Position numbers and translations under genes: made by a program
From: Rhodocyclaceae bacterium
Lineage (GTDB): Bacteria; Pseudomonadota; Gammaproteobacteria; Burkholderiales; Rhodocyclaceae
Reading direction: 5' to 3'
Length of the DNA stretch: 64,000 nucleotides
Assembly: GCA_018883265.1 (NCBI GenBank)
Contig: VEQK01000003.1
Span: 25,716-89,715, forward strand
Part shown: in pieces, positions 43,178-52,954 of the stretch
Position numbering within the stretch: position 1 is the stretch's first letter
Layout: the number at the start of each line of letters is the position of its first letter
The notes under the pieces: generated by a model
Database searches by the model: none
What the model was told of the DNA's origin: nothing
What the model saw: the letters and a program-made list of their open reading frames with translations, nothing else

Positions 43178-44350
43178 ATGACGCATGTGATGAACACCTA
43201 TGCCCGTCAGCCGGTGGCTTTTTCTCACGGAGAGGGGAGCTGGGTGGTGGATACCGAAGGTAAGCGTTACCTCGACGCGCTGTCTGGCATCGCCGTCAAC
43301 ACACTCGGTCACAATCATCCGGATCTGGTGCGTGCATTAAGCCAGCAGGCAGGCCAGTTGTTGCACACATCCAACCTTTACCGGATTCCGCTACAGGAAG
43401 AGCTTGCCGATAAGCTGGTCAGTCTGTCGGGGCTGGATGAAGTCTTTTTTTGCAACTCCGGTTGTGAAGCCAACGAAGCCGCCATCAAGCTGGCACGTTT
43501 TTATGGCCATCGCCTGGGTATTGATAATCCGGCGATCATCGTCATGGAGCATGCGTTTCATGGTCGTACCATGGCGACGCTTTCTGCGACGGGTAACCGC
43601 AAGACCCAGGCCGGCTTCGAACCTCTGGTGAGCGGTTTTGTCCGTGTTCCCTACAGCGATATCGAAGCGATCCGTCAGGTCGGTGAGCACAACAAGAATG
43701 TGGTCGCCGTGTTACTCGAGATGATTCAGGGCGAGGGTGGTATCCATCTGGCCGATGATGCGTTTCAGCGTGATCTGCGGACGCTCTGCGATGAGCAGGG
43801 GTGGCTCCTGATGACCGATGAAGTGCAGTGCGGTATCGGCCGCACGGGTAAGTGGTTCGGTTTCCAGCATTCAGGGATCCGCCCGGATGTGGTGTCGCTG
43901 GCCAAGGGCCTGGGTTCGGGCGTCCCGGTCGGCGCCTGCATGGCCGGTGGCCGTGCGGCGGGTCTGTTTGGTCCGGGCAACCACGGCTCCACGTTCGGTG
44001 GCAATCCCCTGGCGATGCGTGCCGCAAAGACGACCATCGATGTCCTTGAACGTGACAAACTGCTGGATAACGCCGATAAGATGGGTCGCGCAATCCGTGA
44101 TGGACTGCGCGCCCGCATTGGTGAGTTTCCGGAAGTCGTGGATATTCGCGGTCGCGGCCTCATGATCGGTATCGAACTGGATCGTCCCTGTGGCGAGTTG
44201 GTTGGCCTGGCGCGTGACGCCGGATTGCTGATCAATGTGACTTCGGATACGGTGGTGCGTTTGCTCCCGTCATTGATCATCAGTCAGGCCGATGTGGACA
44301 CGCTCGTCGAACGTCTTTCTGAAGTCATCACCCGGTTCTTGGGAAAGTAA
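43178..44350 (+). CDS. argD: Acetylornithine aminotransferase ArgD
   Basis: A 390-residue PLP enzyme converting N-acetylglutamate semialdehyde to N-acetylornithine in arginine synthesis (often also used in lysine synthesis). Motifs include FCNSGCEANEAAIKLAR, HAFHGRTMATLSATGN and LMTDEVQCGIGRTGKWF, with the PLP Lys in VVSLAKGLGSG and the conserved GNHGSTFGGNPLA. The start at 43178 (MTHVMNTY) is chosen, with a second possibility at 43190. argF starts two bases downstream. Confidence 0.96.
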   Translation: MTHVMNTYARQPVAFSHGEGSWVVDTEGKRYLDALSGIAVNTLGHNHPDLVRALSQQAGQLLHTSNLYRIPLQEELADKLVSLSGLDEVFFCNSGCEANEAAIKLARFYGHRLGIDNPAIIVMEHAFHGRTMATLSATGNRKTQAGFEPLVSGFVRVPYSDIEAIRQVGEHNKNVVAVLLEMIQGEGGIHLADDAFQRDLRTLCDEQGWLLMTDEVQCGIGRTGKWFGFQHSGIRPDVVSLAKGLGSGVPVGACMAGGRAAGLFGPGNHGSTFGGNPLAMRAAKTTIDVLERDKLLDNADKMGRAIRDGLRARIGEFPEVVDIRGRGLMIGIELDRPCGELVGLARDAGLLINVTSDTVVRLLPSLIISQADVDTLVERLSEVITRFLGK

Positions 44351-44351
44351 T

Positions 44352-45266
44352 ATGGCCCTCAGACATTACCTGCAGTTCAGCGACTTCAATCGTGAAGAGT
44401 ACGAGTATCTCTTCGCGCGTACGCGCTGGATCAAGGAACGCTTCAAGTCCTACCAGCAATACTGGCCGCTCGTCGACCGCACGCTGGTTATGATCTTTGA
44501 AAAGGCAAGCACACGAACACGCCTGTCATTCGAGGCGGGGATGCAACAGTTGGGTGGCGCCGCGATTTATCTGAATACCCGTGATTCGCAACTGGGTCGG
44601 GGTGAACCGGTTGAAGACGCCGCGCAGGTCATTTCGCGCATGAGTGACATCGTCATGATCCGCACCTTTGAGCAGAGCATCGTCGAGCGCTTCTCGACCT
44701 ATTCGCGGGTGCCGGTCATCAATGGGCTGACCAACGAATATCATCCCTGCCAGATCATGGCAGATATTTACACGTTTCACGAGCATCGTGGCGACTTGCG
44801 CGGTAAAACGGTCGCCTGGGTCGGGGATGCCAATAATGTCTGTAACACCTGGTTGCAGGCAGCGCGTATTCTGGACTTTAAAGTCAACGTTTCCACGCCG
44901 CCGGGCTATGAACTCGACACGGCGCTGGTCGGTAACGATCAAGGTCATTACGAAGTTTTCGCCGATCCAATGGATGCAGCGCGTGGCGCCGATCTGGTGA
45001 CGACGGATGTCTGGACATCCATGGGTTTCGAGGCGGAAAACGAAGCACGACTCAAAGCCTTTGCCGACTGGCAGGTGGATGACGACATGATGCGTATCGC
45101 CAATCCTGATGCGCTTTTCATGCACTGTCTTCCGGCGCATCGTGGTGAAGAGGTCACGGCCAGCGTGATCGATGGGCCACAGAGTGTGGTTTGGGAGGAG
45201 GCGGAAAACCGTCTGCACGTTCAGAAAGCACTCATGGAATTTCTGATGCTGGGTCGGGTCGACTGA
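44352..45266 (+). CDS. argF: Ornithine carbamoyltransferase ArgF
   Basis: A 304-residue enzyme making citrulline from ornithine and carbamoyl phosphate. The carbamoyl-phosphate loop is KASTRTRLSFE, followed by HPCQIMADIYT and the ornithine-binding DVWTSMGFE, with the active Cys in FMHCLPAHRGEE. The start at 44352 fits the family (MALRHYLQFSDF); the in-frame ATG 60 bases upstream lies inside argD. Follows argD with one base between stop and start. Confidence 0.97.
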   Translation: MALRHYLQFSDFNREEYEYLFARTRWIKERFKSYQQYWPLVDRTLVMIFEKASTRTRLSFEAGMQQLGGAAIYLNTRDSQLGRGEPVEDAAQVISRMSDIVMIRTFEQSIVERFSTYSRVPVINGLTNEYHPCQIMADIYTFHEHRGDLRGKTVAWVGDANNVCNTWLQAARILDFKVNVSTPPGYELDTALVGNDQGHYEVFADPMDAARGADLVTTDVWTSMGFEAENEARLKAFADWQVDDDMMRIANPDALFMHCLPAHRGEEVTASVIDGPQSVVWEEAENRLHVQKALMEFLMLGRVD

Positions 45267-45325
45267 TCTGTTGATCAGGCATCACCGGTTTGATGAAGTG
45301 GTTTTAACTTGAGCGGAAACTAGCA

Positions 45326-46651
45326 ATGAGCGATATCAAGAAAGTGGTACTGGCCTATTCGGGCGGATTAGACACATCGGTGATTCTGAAGTGGTTACAG
45401 GACAGTTATGGCTGTGAGGTTGTCACCTTTACGGCGGACCTGGGTCAGGGGGAAGAACTGGAGCCGGCACGCGCCAAGGCGCTGAAGCTGGGTATCAAAC
45501 CGAAGAACATCTTCATCGATGATCTGCGCGAAGAGTTCGTGCGCGATTTTGTCTTCCCGATGTTCCGCGCCAACACCATTTACGAAGGTGAATACCTGCT
45601 CGGTACCTCGATCGCCCGCCCGCTGATCGCCAAGCGCCTGATCGAAATCGTTAACAAGACCGGCGCCGACGCCATTTGTCATGGCGCCACCGGCAAGGGT
45701 AATGACCAGGTGCGTTTCGAGCTGGGCGCCTATGCCCTGAAGCCGGGCGTTAAGGTGATTGCGCCGTGGCGCGAATGGGACCTGCTCTCGCGTGAGAAGC
45801 TGATGAAGTATGCTGAATCGCATGGCATTCCTATCGACATGAAGCACAAGAAGGGTGGCTCGCCGTATTCGATGGATGCCAACCTGCTGCATATTTCCTT
45901 TGAAGGTCGCCATCTGGAAGACCCGGCCGCCGAAGCCGAAGAATCGATGTGGCGCTGGACCGTTTCGCCCGAGAAGGCGCCGAACAAGGCCGAGTACATC
46001 GACATCGACTATGTGAAGGGTGATCCGGTTGCCATCAATGGCAAGAAGATGAAGCCACACGACATTCTGGCCAAGCTCAACGAGCTGGGCGGCAAGCATG
46101 GCATCGGCCGTCTGGATCTGGTTGAAAACCGTTACGTTGGCATGAAGTCGCGCGGCTGTTACGAAACACCGGGCGGTACGATTCTGCTCAGGGCGCACCG
46201 CGCCATCGAATCGATCACGCTGGATCGTGAAGTGGCGCATCTTAAGGATGACCTGATGCCGCGTTACGCTAGCCTGATTTATAACGGCTACTGGTGGAGC
46301 CCGGAGCGGAAGGCGCTGCAAACGCTGATCGATCACACGCAGGAACATGTGAACGGCTCGGTGCGTCTGAAACTCTACAAGGGTAATGTGATCGTCGTTG
46401 GGCGTGATTCGAAGCAGGATTCGCTGTTCGATCCGACGATCGCCACCTTTGAAGACGACGCGGGTGCCTACGATCAGAAGGACGCGGCCGGCTTCATCAA
46501 ACTAAATGCGCTGCGCATGCGCATTGGTGCCAACCGCGATGGTCGCAAAGCTGAAAAGGTAGCCGCCAAGTCGGCGGCTAAAAAGCCGGCCACGAAGAGA
46601 CCTGCTGCAAAAAAGCCAGCAACCAAAGCGGTCGCCCGTAAGAAGGCGTAA
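45326..46651 (+). CDS. argG: Argininosuccinate synthase ArgG with Lys/Ala-rich C-terminal tail
   Basis: A 441-residue enzyme joining citrulline and aspartate with ATP. The P-loop is [12 protein letters not shown], followed by [15 protein letters not shown] and the [18 protein letters not shown] motif of the type 2-like subfamily. The normal domain ends near residue 407. Residues 408-441 are an extra tail of repeated KPA/AAKK units, resembling histone H1-like nucleic-acid-binding tails and not present in ordinary ArgG. No frameshift is needed to produce it; the tail ends at TAA three bases before the next gene. Confidence 0.95.
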   Translation: MSDIKKVVLAYSGGLDTSVILKWLQDSYGCEVVTFTADLGQGEELEPARAKALKLGIKPKNIFIDDLREEFVRDFVFPMFRANTIYEGEYLLGTSIARPLIAKRLIEIVNKTGADAICHGATGKGNDQVRFELGAYALKPGVKVIAPWREWDLLSREKLMKYAESHGIPIDMKHKKGGSPYSMDANLLHISFEGRHLEDPAAEAEESMWRWTVSPEKAPNKAEYIDIDYVKGDPVAINGKKMKPHDILAKLNELGGKHGIGRLDLVENRYVGMKSRGCYETPGGTILLRAHRAIESITLDREVAHLKDDLMPRYASLIYNGYWWSPERKALQTLIDHTQEHVNGSVRLKLYKGNVIVVGRDSKQDSLFDPTIATFEDDAGAYDQKDAAGFIKLNALRMRIGANRDGRKAEKVAAKSAAKKPATKRPAAKKPATKAVARKKA

Positions 46652-46654
46652 ATC

Positions 46655-46876
46655 ATGGAAGGTACCCTGTTCGGCTTTACTGAAGAGCAACTCACAGACT
46701 TCATGTCGACCTATGGTGTTGCAGCTTTTATCCTCTTCATGCTGTTCATCATTGCCGAGATCGCCATCAAATCGAAGGCGGGCAAACTGGGTACCGCCAT
46801 TCTGTTTTTTGTACTCGCTTTTGGCATGGTGGGTTACATGGCCAAAGGCATCATCCAGAAACTATGGGGGATCTAA
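46655..46876 (+). CDS. DUF2788 small membrane protein
   Basis: A 73-residue protein with two hydrophobic helices (VAAFILFMLFIIAEIAI and AILFFVLAFGMVGYMAKG). It matches the DUF2788 family, known as short membrane proteins next to metabolic genes in proteobacteria. Function is unknown. It lies three bases after argG and directly against ppnP, so it is co-transcribed. Confidence 0.85.
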   Translation: MEGTLFGFTEEQLTDFMSTYGVAAFILFMLFIIAEIAIKSKAGKLGTAILFFVLAFGMVGYMAKGIIQKLWGI

Positions 46877-47188
46877 ATGGCGCAATACGATAATGTTTCC
46901 GTGGTGAAAGCCGCCAATGTCTATTTCGACGGCAAGTGTGTCAGCCACACGATTCAATTCGCCGACGGCACCAAAAAGACCGTTGGCGTCATTCTGCCGT
47001 CGTCGCTGACATTCAATACCGGCGCCCCGGAAGTGATGGAAGGCGTGGGCGGTACCTGCCGCGTTCGCCTGAAAGGCGAATCAGACTGGAAAACCTATGG
47101 TGCCGGGCAGTCCTTTGATGTGCCGGGCAACTCGTCATTCGAAATCGCCTGCGACGAACCGTATCACTACGTTTGCCACTTCGGATAA
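46877..47188 (+). CDS. ppnP: Pyrimidine/purine nucleoside phosphorylase PpnP
   Basis: A 103-residue cupin-fold protein (formerly DUF1255/YaiE) that phosphorolyses a broad range of nucleosides. Family features are [59 protein letters not shown] and the YHYVCHF ending. The start directly follows the upstream stop codon. Confidence 0.93.
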   Translation: MAQYDNVSVVKAANVYFDGKCVSHTIQFADGTKKTVGVILPSSLTFNTGAPEVMEGVGGTCRVRLKGESDWKTYGAGQSFDVPGNSSFEIACDEPYHYVCHFG

Positions 47189-47193
47189 TCGCC

Positions 47194-47685
47194 ATGCCCA
47201 GTTTTGATATCACCTCCGAAGTCGACATGGTGTCGCTCAAGAACGCTGTCGATGTCGCCAACCGCAAAATCGCCAATCGCTATGACTTCAAGGGTTCGGA
47301 TGCCAAGGCCGAGCTGAACGAGAAGGACAAGACAATCGTGCTGCATGCCGATAACGATTTCCAGCTCGATCAGATGCAGGGGATTCTGTTGCCGGAGATG
47401 ACCGGTAAGGGCATTGATGTCCGTTGTCTGGAGCATGGCTCGGTCCAGAAGGTCAGTGGCAACAAGGTCAAGCAGGATCTGAAGGTGCGCGTCGGTATCG
47501 AGCAGACCCATTCCAAGAGGATCGTAGCCATGCTCAAGGATTCGAAGCTGAAAGTACAAGCCTCGATCCAGGGCGAGGCGGTGCGGGTCACCGGCGCCAA
47601 GCGCGATATCCTGCAGGATGCGATTGCCCTCGTCAAAGACGGCATCAAGGATCTGCCGCTGCAGTTTGGCAACTTCCGTGAGTAA
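47194..47685 (+). CDS. YajQ family nucleotide-binding protein
   Basis: A 163-residue protein of the UPF0234/YajQ family; a member in other proteobacteria binds cyclic di-GMP and affects transcription. It begins MPSFDITSEVDMVSLKNAVDVANRKIANRYDFKG, the invariant start of the family, and ends QFGNFRE. The ATG at 47194 is used; the longer in-frame ORF overlaps ppnP. A good terminator follows. Confidence 0.94.
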   Translation: MPSFDITSEVDMVSLKNAVDVANRKIANRYDFKGSDAKAELNEKDKTIVLHADNDFQLDQMQGILLPEMTGKGIDVRCLEHGSVQKVSGNKVKQDLKVRVGIEQTHSKRIVAMLKDSKLKVQASIQGEAVRVTGAKRDILQDAIALVKDGIKDLPLQFGNFRE

Positions 47686-47697
47686 CGGATCAGACCA

Positions 47698-47720
47698 GGG
47701 CGCCCGAGGGCGCCTTTTTT
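47698..47720 (+). terminator. Intrinsic terminator after yajQ
   Basis: GGCGCC-CGAG-GGCGCC stem-loop with a T6 tail, 13 bp after the stop. Ends the argD-yajQ gene run. Confidence 0.9.
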
Positions 47721-47724
47721 AATC

Positions 47725-48375
47725 ATGGCCATAACGCCGGCCCAACTGAGAGCGGCCTTTGCAGCATTGCCCCCCGGGGGTGACCCGGTACAGGGGCAGG
47801 TGACGGAGGTGGTGGATGAGCCGATTCCGCCCGAAATCCGTGAGCGCCTGCAAACCGGTCGTCGACCGGCGGCCGTGCTGGTGCCTGTTCTGGGGGCGGA
47901 GCAGGGCATATTGCGTCTTTTGCTGACCCAGCGCACCGACCACCTGCGTGACCACGCCGGACAGATCAGCTTTCCCGGTGGTGGGCTCAAGCCCGGCGAA
48001 ACGCCGCTGGAGGCCGCATTGCGTGAAGCCGAAGAGGAAATTGGCCTGGACAGGTCTGCAGTTGATATTTTCGGAGAAATGCCGCGCTATCACACAGGCA
48101 CAGGCTTTAATGTTTCGCCGATGCTGGCGTTTGTTGCCGAGGGTGCCGCCCTGACACCGGATCCGGGTGAGGTGGCTGATATTTTTGATGCGCCGCTGGA
48201 TTTCCTGCTGGACCCAAGCAACTTCCGGCAGGAAACCCGGTTTTACCGCGGTGCCTGGCGGAGCTTCCTGGCCGTCCCCTGGTCTGGGCGCTATATCTGG
48301 GGGGCGACTGCGGGCATGCTGGCACAGCTTTCAAGAATTATTCACGGGGTACCCGTCAAGGCAATAAACACGTGA
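47725..48375 (+). CDS. Nudix CoA pyrophosphatase
   Basis: A 216-residue hydrolase of the NudL/YeaB type. The Nudix box is GGGLKPGETPLEAALREAEEEIGL, with the CoA-type upstream signature LLTQRTDHLRDHAGQISFPGG. It likely cleaves CoA and derivatives to 4'-phosphopantetheine and 3',5'-ADP. The assigned start is four bases after the terminator and has no clear Shine-Dalgarno sequence; expression from readthrough or an internal promoter is possible. Confidence 0.9.
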   Translation: MAITPAQLRAAFAALPPGGDPVQGQVTEVVDEPIPPEIRERLQTGRRPAAVLVPVLGAEQGILRLLLTQRTDHLRDHAGQISFPGGGLKPGETPLEAALREAEEEIGLDRSAVDIFGEMPRYHTGTGFNVSPMLAFVAEGAALTPDPGEVADIFDAPLDFLLDPSNFRQETRFYRGAWRSFLAVPWSGRYIWGATAGMLAQLSRIIHGVPVKAINT

Positions 48376-48470
48376 TGAATTGTGATATCGTGAACAAAAG
48401 ACCGGCTTCGCCCGTGGGTCAGACGCGCGGATACCGGTCCATGTTCAAGCACTGACAGGTTTATCGATTT

Positions 48471-49454
48471 ATGAAGCTGGTTGTACTGATTCTTGCGCTG
48501 CTGATTGAGCAGGTGCGTCCTCTGCCGTATGCCCGATTTGTCGGGGAGCCCCTGTCGCGTCTTGCGGACTGGGTCGAGCGGGTATTTGATTCAGGTAATC
48601 GTCAGCATGGTTTTCTGGCCTGGTTGCTCATTGTGGGTGGTGGCGTCGTGCTGTCCACCGTATTGGATCTGGCTCTTTCAAATATCAATGTACTGTTGGG
48701 TCTTGCTTTTAGTGTCGTCGTGCTTTATCTGACCCTGGGCTTCCGTCAGTTCAGCCACTCCTTCACCGAAGTCAACGAGGCGCTACAAGCAGATGACGTA
48801 CCGGCTGCCCGCAAGGCCATGAAAGCCTGGAATAGCGAGTGCCCGGATAACGCAAGTTCGGACGAGATCGCCCGTTTGGCGATCGAGACCGGGGTGTTGG
48901 CATCACACCGCCATGTGTTTGGGGTGCTGGCATGGTTCGTGGTCTTTGGCCCGGTCGGCGCCGTGTTTTATCGCCTGAGCGCGTTCCTGGCCACGCACTG
49001 GAATGGGAGTGATCGCAAGGATGATGAAGTCGTGGGCGAGCACGCCGCCGAAGAAGTCCAGGTCAAACGTCGCCAGTTCGGCGCCTTTGCCCGTCAGGCC
49101 TTTGCCCTGGTGGATTGGTTGCCCGCACGGATGACCGCCGTGGCCTTTGCCATTGTGGGTAATTTCGAAGACGCCATAAACTGCTGGCGAGAACAGGCCG
49201 GCACGTGGCGCGACCACACCGCGGGTGTGATCGTTGCTGCGGGCGCCGGTGCGCTGGGTGTGAAACTCGGGGGGCCGTTGAGCGAATCCCCCGTCATTGA
49301 AGATGAGGTTGTGTCAGACCGCCCGGAAATCGGGGTCGGCGAAGAGGCAACCCCGGCTGTTTTGCCGTCAGCCATCGGATTGGTCTGGCGCGCTTTGATT
49401 TTGTGGGTAATACTACTCGCAGTTGTTGGGCTCGCCGCCTGGGTGGGCGTTTGA
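48471..49454 (+). CDS. CobD/CbiB-family membrane protein
   Basis: A 327-residue membrane protein with about four to five helices and motifs ALLIEQVRPLPYARFVGEPLSRLADWVERVFDSG and FGPVGAVFYRLSAFLA. It is annotated in betaproteobacteria as CobD/CbiB-like or AmpE-like. Since no other cobalamin gene is nearby, adenosylcobinamide-phosphate synthase activity is doubtful. It commonly follows the CoA-pyrophosphatase gene. Confidence 0.8.
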   Translation: MKLVVLILALLIEQVRPLPYARFVGEPLSRLADWVERVFDSGNRQHGFLAWLLIVGGGVVLSTVLDLALSNINVLLGLAFSVVVLYLTLGFRQFSHSFTEVNEALQADDVPAARKAMKAWNSECPDNASSDEIARLAIETGVLASHRHVFGVLAWFVVFGPVGAVFYRLSAFLATHWNGSDRKDDEVVGEHAAEEVQVKRRQFGAFARQAFALVDWLPARMTAVAFAIVGNFEDAINCWREQAGTWRDHTAGVIVAAGAGALGVKLGGPLSESPVIEDEVVSDRPEIGVGEEATPAVLPSAIGLVWRALILWVILLAVVGLAAWVGV

Positions 49455-49488
49455 TTCATCAATAAAACCGTAGTTGGGAGACATAAGA

Positions 49489-50673
49489 ATGAGCAAAGAC
49501 GTTGTTGTACTGAGTGCAGTCCGTTCGGCTATTGGCACCTTTGGTGGCTCTCTGTCGGATATGGAGCCGTCAGAACTGGCTGGCGCCGTCATGAAGGAAG
49601 CGGTCGGCCGCTCAGGTGTCGACCCCAAGGAAATTAACTACGTGACCGTCGGCACGGTGATGCCGACCGACTCGCGCTTTGCCTACGTGTCGCGCGTTGC
49701 CTCGATTCAGGCTGGTCTGCCGATGGACTCTGTCGCCATGCAAGTGAGCCGCCTGTGCGCCTCGGGTCTACAGGGCATCGTGACCTCGGCACAGAACATT
49801 CTGCTGGGTGACTCGGATTACGCCATCGGTGGCGGTGTGGAAGTCATGTCAAAGGCGACTTATATGCTGCCAGCCATGCGCTGGGGCGCCCGTATGGGTG
49901 ACTCGAAAGCAATTGATAGCATGGTGGCCGTGCTGACCGACCCGTTTGGCGTTGGCCACATGGGCGTAACCGCTGAAAACCTGGCTGCCAAGCATGGCAT
50001 CACCCGTGAAGCACAGGATGCCTTCGCCGTCGAATCTCAGCGCCGTGCCGCCGCCGCAATCGCCGCTGGTCATTTCAAGTCGCAGATCATGCCGGTCGTC
50101 AAACAGACGAAAAAGGGCGAAGTCGTGTTTGACACCGACGAACACGTCAAGGCGGGTACAACCCTGGAAGCGCTGGCCAAGATGAAGCCGGCGTTCAAGA
50201 AAGAAAACGGTACCGTGACGGCCGGTAACGCTTCGGGCATCAACGATGGCGCCGCGTTTTTCGTGCTGGCGGATGCCGCGGTGGCTGCCAAGGCGGGTCA
50301 CAAGCCAATGGCGCGTATCGTGTCCTACGCCGTTGCCGGTGTGCCGAACCACGAAATGGGCGAGGGTCCGATCCCGGCAACGCAGCTGGCGCTGAAGAAG
50401 GCCGGCCTGAAACTGGATCAGATGGACGTCATCGAATCGAACGAAGCCTTTGCAGCACAGGCGTTGTCGGTGATGAAGGTGCTGGGCCTGGATCCGGCTA
50501 AAACTAACCCGAATGGTGGTGCGATTGCCCTGGGTCACCCGGTGGGTTGTTCAGGTGCGTTCATCGCCACCAAGGCGGTCTACGAACTGCAACGTATTGG
50601 CGGTAAGTATGCGCTTGTCACCATGTGTATCGGTGGCGGTCAGGGTATCGCTGTAATCTTCGAACGCTGCTAA
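49489..50673 (+). CDS. Acetyl-CoA acetyltransferase (thiolase)
   Basis: A 394-residue thiolase, condensing or cleaving (aceto)acetyl-CoA. The nucleophilic Cys lies in RLCASGLQG, the His in GHPVGCSGA and the second Cys in TMCIGGGQG, with NEAFAAQ preceding. The start at 49489 has GGGAG eight bases upstream; an alternative start five codons earlier is not supported. It may serve polyhydroxybutyrate formation or fatty-acid degradation, but phaB or phaC are not in view. Confidence 0.94.
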   Translation: MSKDVVVLSAVRSAIGTFGGSLSDMEPSELAGAVMKEAVGRSGVDPKEINYVTVGTVMPTDSRFAYVSRVASIQAGLPMDSVAMQVSRLCASGLQGIVTSAQNILLGDSDYAIGGGVEVMSKATYMLPAMRWGARMGDSKAIDSMVAVLTDPFGVGHMGVTAENLAAKHGITREAQDAFAVESQRRAAAAIAAGHFKSQIMPVVKQTKKGEVVFDTDEHVKAGTTLEALAKMKPAFKKENGTVTAGNASGINDGAAFFVLADAAVAAKAGHKPMARIVSYAVAGVPNHEMGEGPIPATQLALKKAGLKLDQMDVIESNEAFAAQALSVMKVLGLDPAKTNPNGGAIALGHPVGCSGAFIATKAVYELQRIGGKYALVTMCIGGGQGIAVIFERC

Positions 50674-50695
50674 TCAGCCAGCGTTTGAAACAGCA

Positions 50696-50726
50696 ACCGC
50701 TCCTGGGAAACTAGGGGCGGTTTTTT
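50696..50726 (+). terminator. Intrinsic terminator after thiolase gene
   Basis: ACCGCTCC pairs with GGGGCGGT (one G-U) over a 10-base loop, followed by T6. The T-run touches the stop codon of the convergent rsgA. Confidence 0.85.
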
Positions 50727-51634
50727 CACGCCGGAGTTTTGATGTCGATCAGCAGTCGGCGCAGCAATGCAAGGCGCGGGGAGGTCGCATTGCCGGCACT
50801 CACCGCCGCCTGCAGCGCGCAGCCCGGATCCTGATCATGCCGGCAGTCGCGGAAGCGGCAGTCACCCAGGTAGGGGCGAAACTCCGGGAAGGCGAGCAGG
50901 ATCTGCTCGTCGCTCAGGTGCGATAACCCGAAAACCTGTAGGCCCGGCACGTCAATGATCGTGGTGTCGACACCCGCCTGATAGGCTTGTACGGTGGTCG
51001 TTGTATGGCGGCCCGTATCCAGATAGCGGGAGATGTCACCGATGGTGGCCTGGGCGTCTGGCACCAGCGCATTGATCAGCGATGATTTGCCCATGCCGGA
51101 TTGGCCGGTGAGTGCGGTGGATTTGCCAGCGAGCTGGTCGCGCAAACGGTCGAGGCCACGGCCATCCAGCGTGGAGGTGCGGATAACCGGAATACCAATC
51201 TGTACAAAGGGGTCGAGTAGGGCTTCAGCACGTGGTAACAGATCGCTCAGGTCAGCCTTGTTCAGGATGGTGCTGAAGTCGATATCTTCCGCCGCGCATG
51301 CCACCTGACAGCGCGAGAGCAGCTCGGGGTCGAAGGAGGGTTCGGTCGCTACCACGAACCAGACCTGATCGACGTTGGCGGTAATGGCCTTTTCTTTGAA
51401 CTGGTCGGATCGTTTGAAGAGGTTTTTGCGCGCGTCGATCTCTTCAATCACCGCCTGTGGCTGGCTGACATCGCCCGAGTTGCCCAGGTCGGTGACACGC
51501 ACCAGGTCGTTGACAGCAACTTCGCGCTTTTTGCCGCGTGCGATGCAGTGCCAGAGTTTGCCATCGTTATCTCGTGCCACATAGTGGCGACCATGGCTCG
51601 CGATGACGCGGGCGGTGAAGGCGGTCGTGCTCAT
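50726..51634 (-). CDS. rsgA: Ribosome small-subunit GTPase RsgA
   Basis: A 302-residue circularly permuted GTPase that checks 30S maturation. The N-terminal OB fold (VIASHGRHYVARD) is followed by G4 NKADL, G1 GQSGMGKSS and G3 DVPG. A zinc knuckle CRFRDCRHDQDPGC follows. It overlaps the upstream M48 protease gene by four bases. Confidence 0.96.
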   Translation of the reverse strand: MSTTAFTARVIASHGRHYVARDNDGKLWHCIARGKKREVAVNDLVRVTDLGNSGDVSQPQAVIEEIDARKNLFKRSDQFKEKAITANVDQVWFVVATEPSFDPELLSRCQVACAAEDIDFSTILNKADLSDLLPRAEALLDPFVQIGIPVIRTSTLDGRGLDRLRDQLAGKSTALTGQSGMGKSSLINALVPDAQATIGDISRYLDTGRHTTTTVQAYQAGVDTTIIDVPGLQVFGLSHLSDEQILLAFPEFRPYLGDCRFRDCRHDQDPGCALQAAVSAGNATSPRLALLRRLLIDIKTPA

Positions 51635-52881
51635 GCCTGCAGCTGCGCCAGGTGTTGCACGCGCAAGGCTGCGGGTGGGTGCGAGTCGTGGAATAGGGAG
51701 TACATCGCATCGGGGGTGAGCGTGGCGGCGTTTTCTCGATACATGGTGACCAGGGCGGCGATGAGTTGCTGTGCATTACTGTGTTCGGCGGCGTAGGCAT
51801 CTGCCTCGTACTCATGTTTGCGCGATAGGGCGTTGCTCAGGGGCGTGAGCGGCAACAGGCAAAGCGGCATGGTCAGGCTGAACAGCGCCAGAGCGGTGGC
51901 CGGATTGGCATAGTCCACGCCCAGATCGGCGTAGAACCAGGGCGCATTCAGTAGCTGGAAGAGTGTCCACAATAAGACTAGCGATACGCCGGCCATGAGT
52001 ACGAGACGCTTTTGCAGATGCTTGCGCTGGTAGTGACCGATTTCGTGCGCGAGCACGGCTTCCAGCTGTTCGGGTGAGAGCTGGCTAATCAATGTATCAA
52101 AGAGCACGATACGCCGATTGTTACCAAAGCCGGTGAAGTAGGCGTTGGCATGCGCCGAGCGCCTGGAGCCATCCATCACAAACAGGCCGGCGGCGCTGAA
52201 CCCGCAGCGGGAGAGAAGTGCATCCAGTTTCTGCTTGTGTTCACTCTCAGGCATAGGGGTGAATTTGTTAAACAGCGGGGCAATCACTACGGGGTAGATA
52301 AACAGTAACAGTGCGTTAAATGCCATCCAGCCCATCCAGGCCCAGAGCCAGCTGAGTGGCGTTGCCAGATCCAGTAACCAGAGAATGAGTGAGAGCAGGG
52401 GCAGGGCAATGACCAGGCTGACGAGTGCGTTGCGCAGCAGGTCCGTGATAAACAGGCCCGGAGTCATGCGGTTAAAGCCGAAGCGTTCTTCCAGGACGAA
52501 TTGTTTATAGAGGCTAAGTGGCAGATCAACGATGCTGGAAAGTACGCCCAGCGCCAGAAGAAAACAAAGACCGGTGAGCAGACCGGTGGGCTGCCCCGTC
52601 AGGCCGGCTGCAGCGACATAGATGAGATTGATGCCGCCACCAAGCGAAAGTAGCAGCAACCAGCTGGTGTCGATCACCAGCCCCACATTGGCAAGACGGG
52701 TTTTGGCGAGCGTATAGGCGGCCGCTTTCTGATGGGCTTCGAGCGTGATGGCATCGTTGAAGGCCACGGGAACAAGGGCGCAGTGCCGCGCAACATGGCT
52801 GGCCTGACGAAAGTTGAGCCAGAGTTTGATGCCGAAGTTAACGGCGATGAGTGCGATGAAGGCGATGGAAATATCAGACAT
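51631..52881 (-). CDS. M48 family (Ste24-like) membrane zinc peptidase
   Basis: A 416-residue integral membrane protease with about six to seven helices. The zinc motif is AHEIGHYQRKH and the third ligand is in EYEADAYAA. FNRMTPGLFITDLLR and FIYPVVIAPLFNKFTPMPE are typical of CAAX-protease-like M48A members. A role in membrane-protein quality control is likely. Cotranscribed with rsgA and divergent from orn, a common arrangement. Confidence 0.94.
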   Translation of the reverse strand: MSDISIAFIALIAVNFGIKLWLNFRQASHVARHCALVPVAFNDAITLEAHQKAAAYTLAKTRLANVGLVIDTSWLLLLSLGGGINLIYVAAAGLTGQPTGLLTGLCFLLALGVLSSIVDLPLSLYKQFVLEERFGFNRMTPGLFITDLLRNALVSLVIALPLLSLILWLLDLATPLSWLWAWMGWMAFNALLLFIYPVVIAPLFNKFTPMPESEHKQKLDALLSRCGFSAAGLFVMDGSRRSAHANAYFTGFGNNRRIVLFDTLISQLSPEQLEAVLAHEIGHYQRKHLQKRLVLMAGVSLVLLWTLFQLLNAPWFYADLGVDYANPATALALFSLTMPLCLLPLTPLSNALSRKHEYEADAYAAEHSNAQQLIAALVTMYRENAATLTPDAMYSLFHDSHPPAALRVQHLAQLQA

Positions 52882-52954
52882 GAGACCGGAGGGAAATTAA
52901 AGCTTGTGACACAATGTTGCATATCTTAAGGCATTACGCAGAAGGGTGTGCAGC

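Noticed and set aside
45395..46348. 317-codon minus-strand open frame
   Set aside because: Fully antisense to argG; shadow frame.
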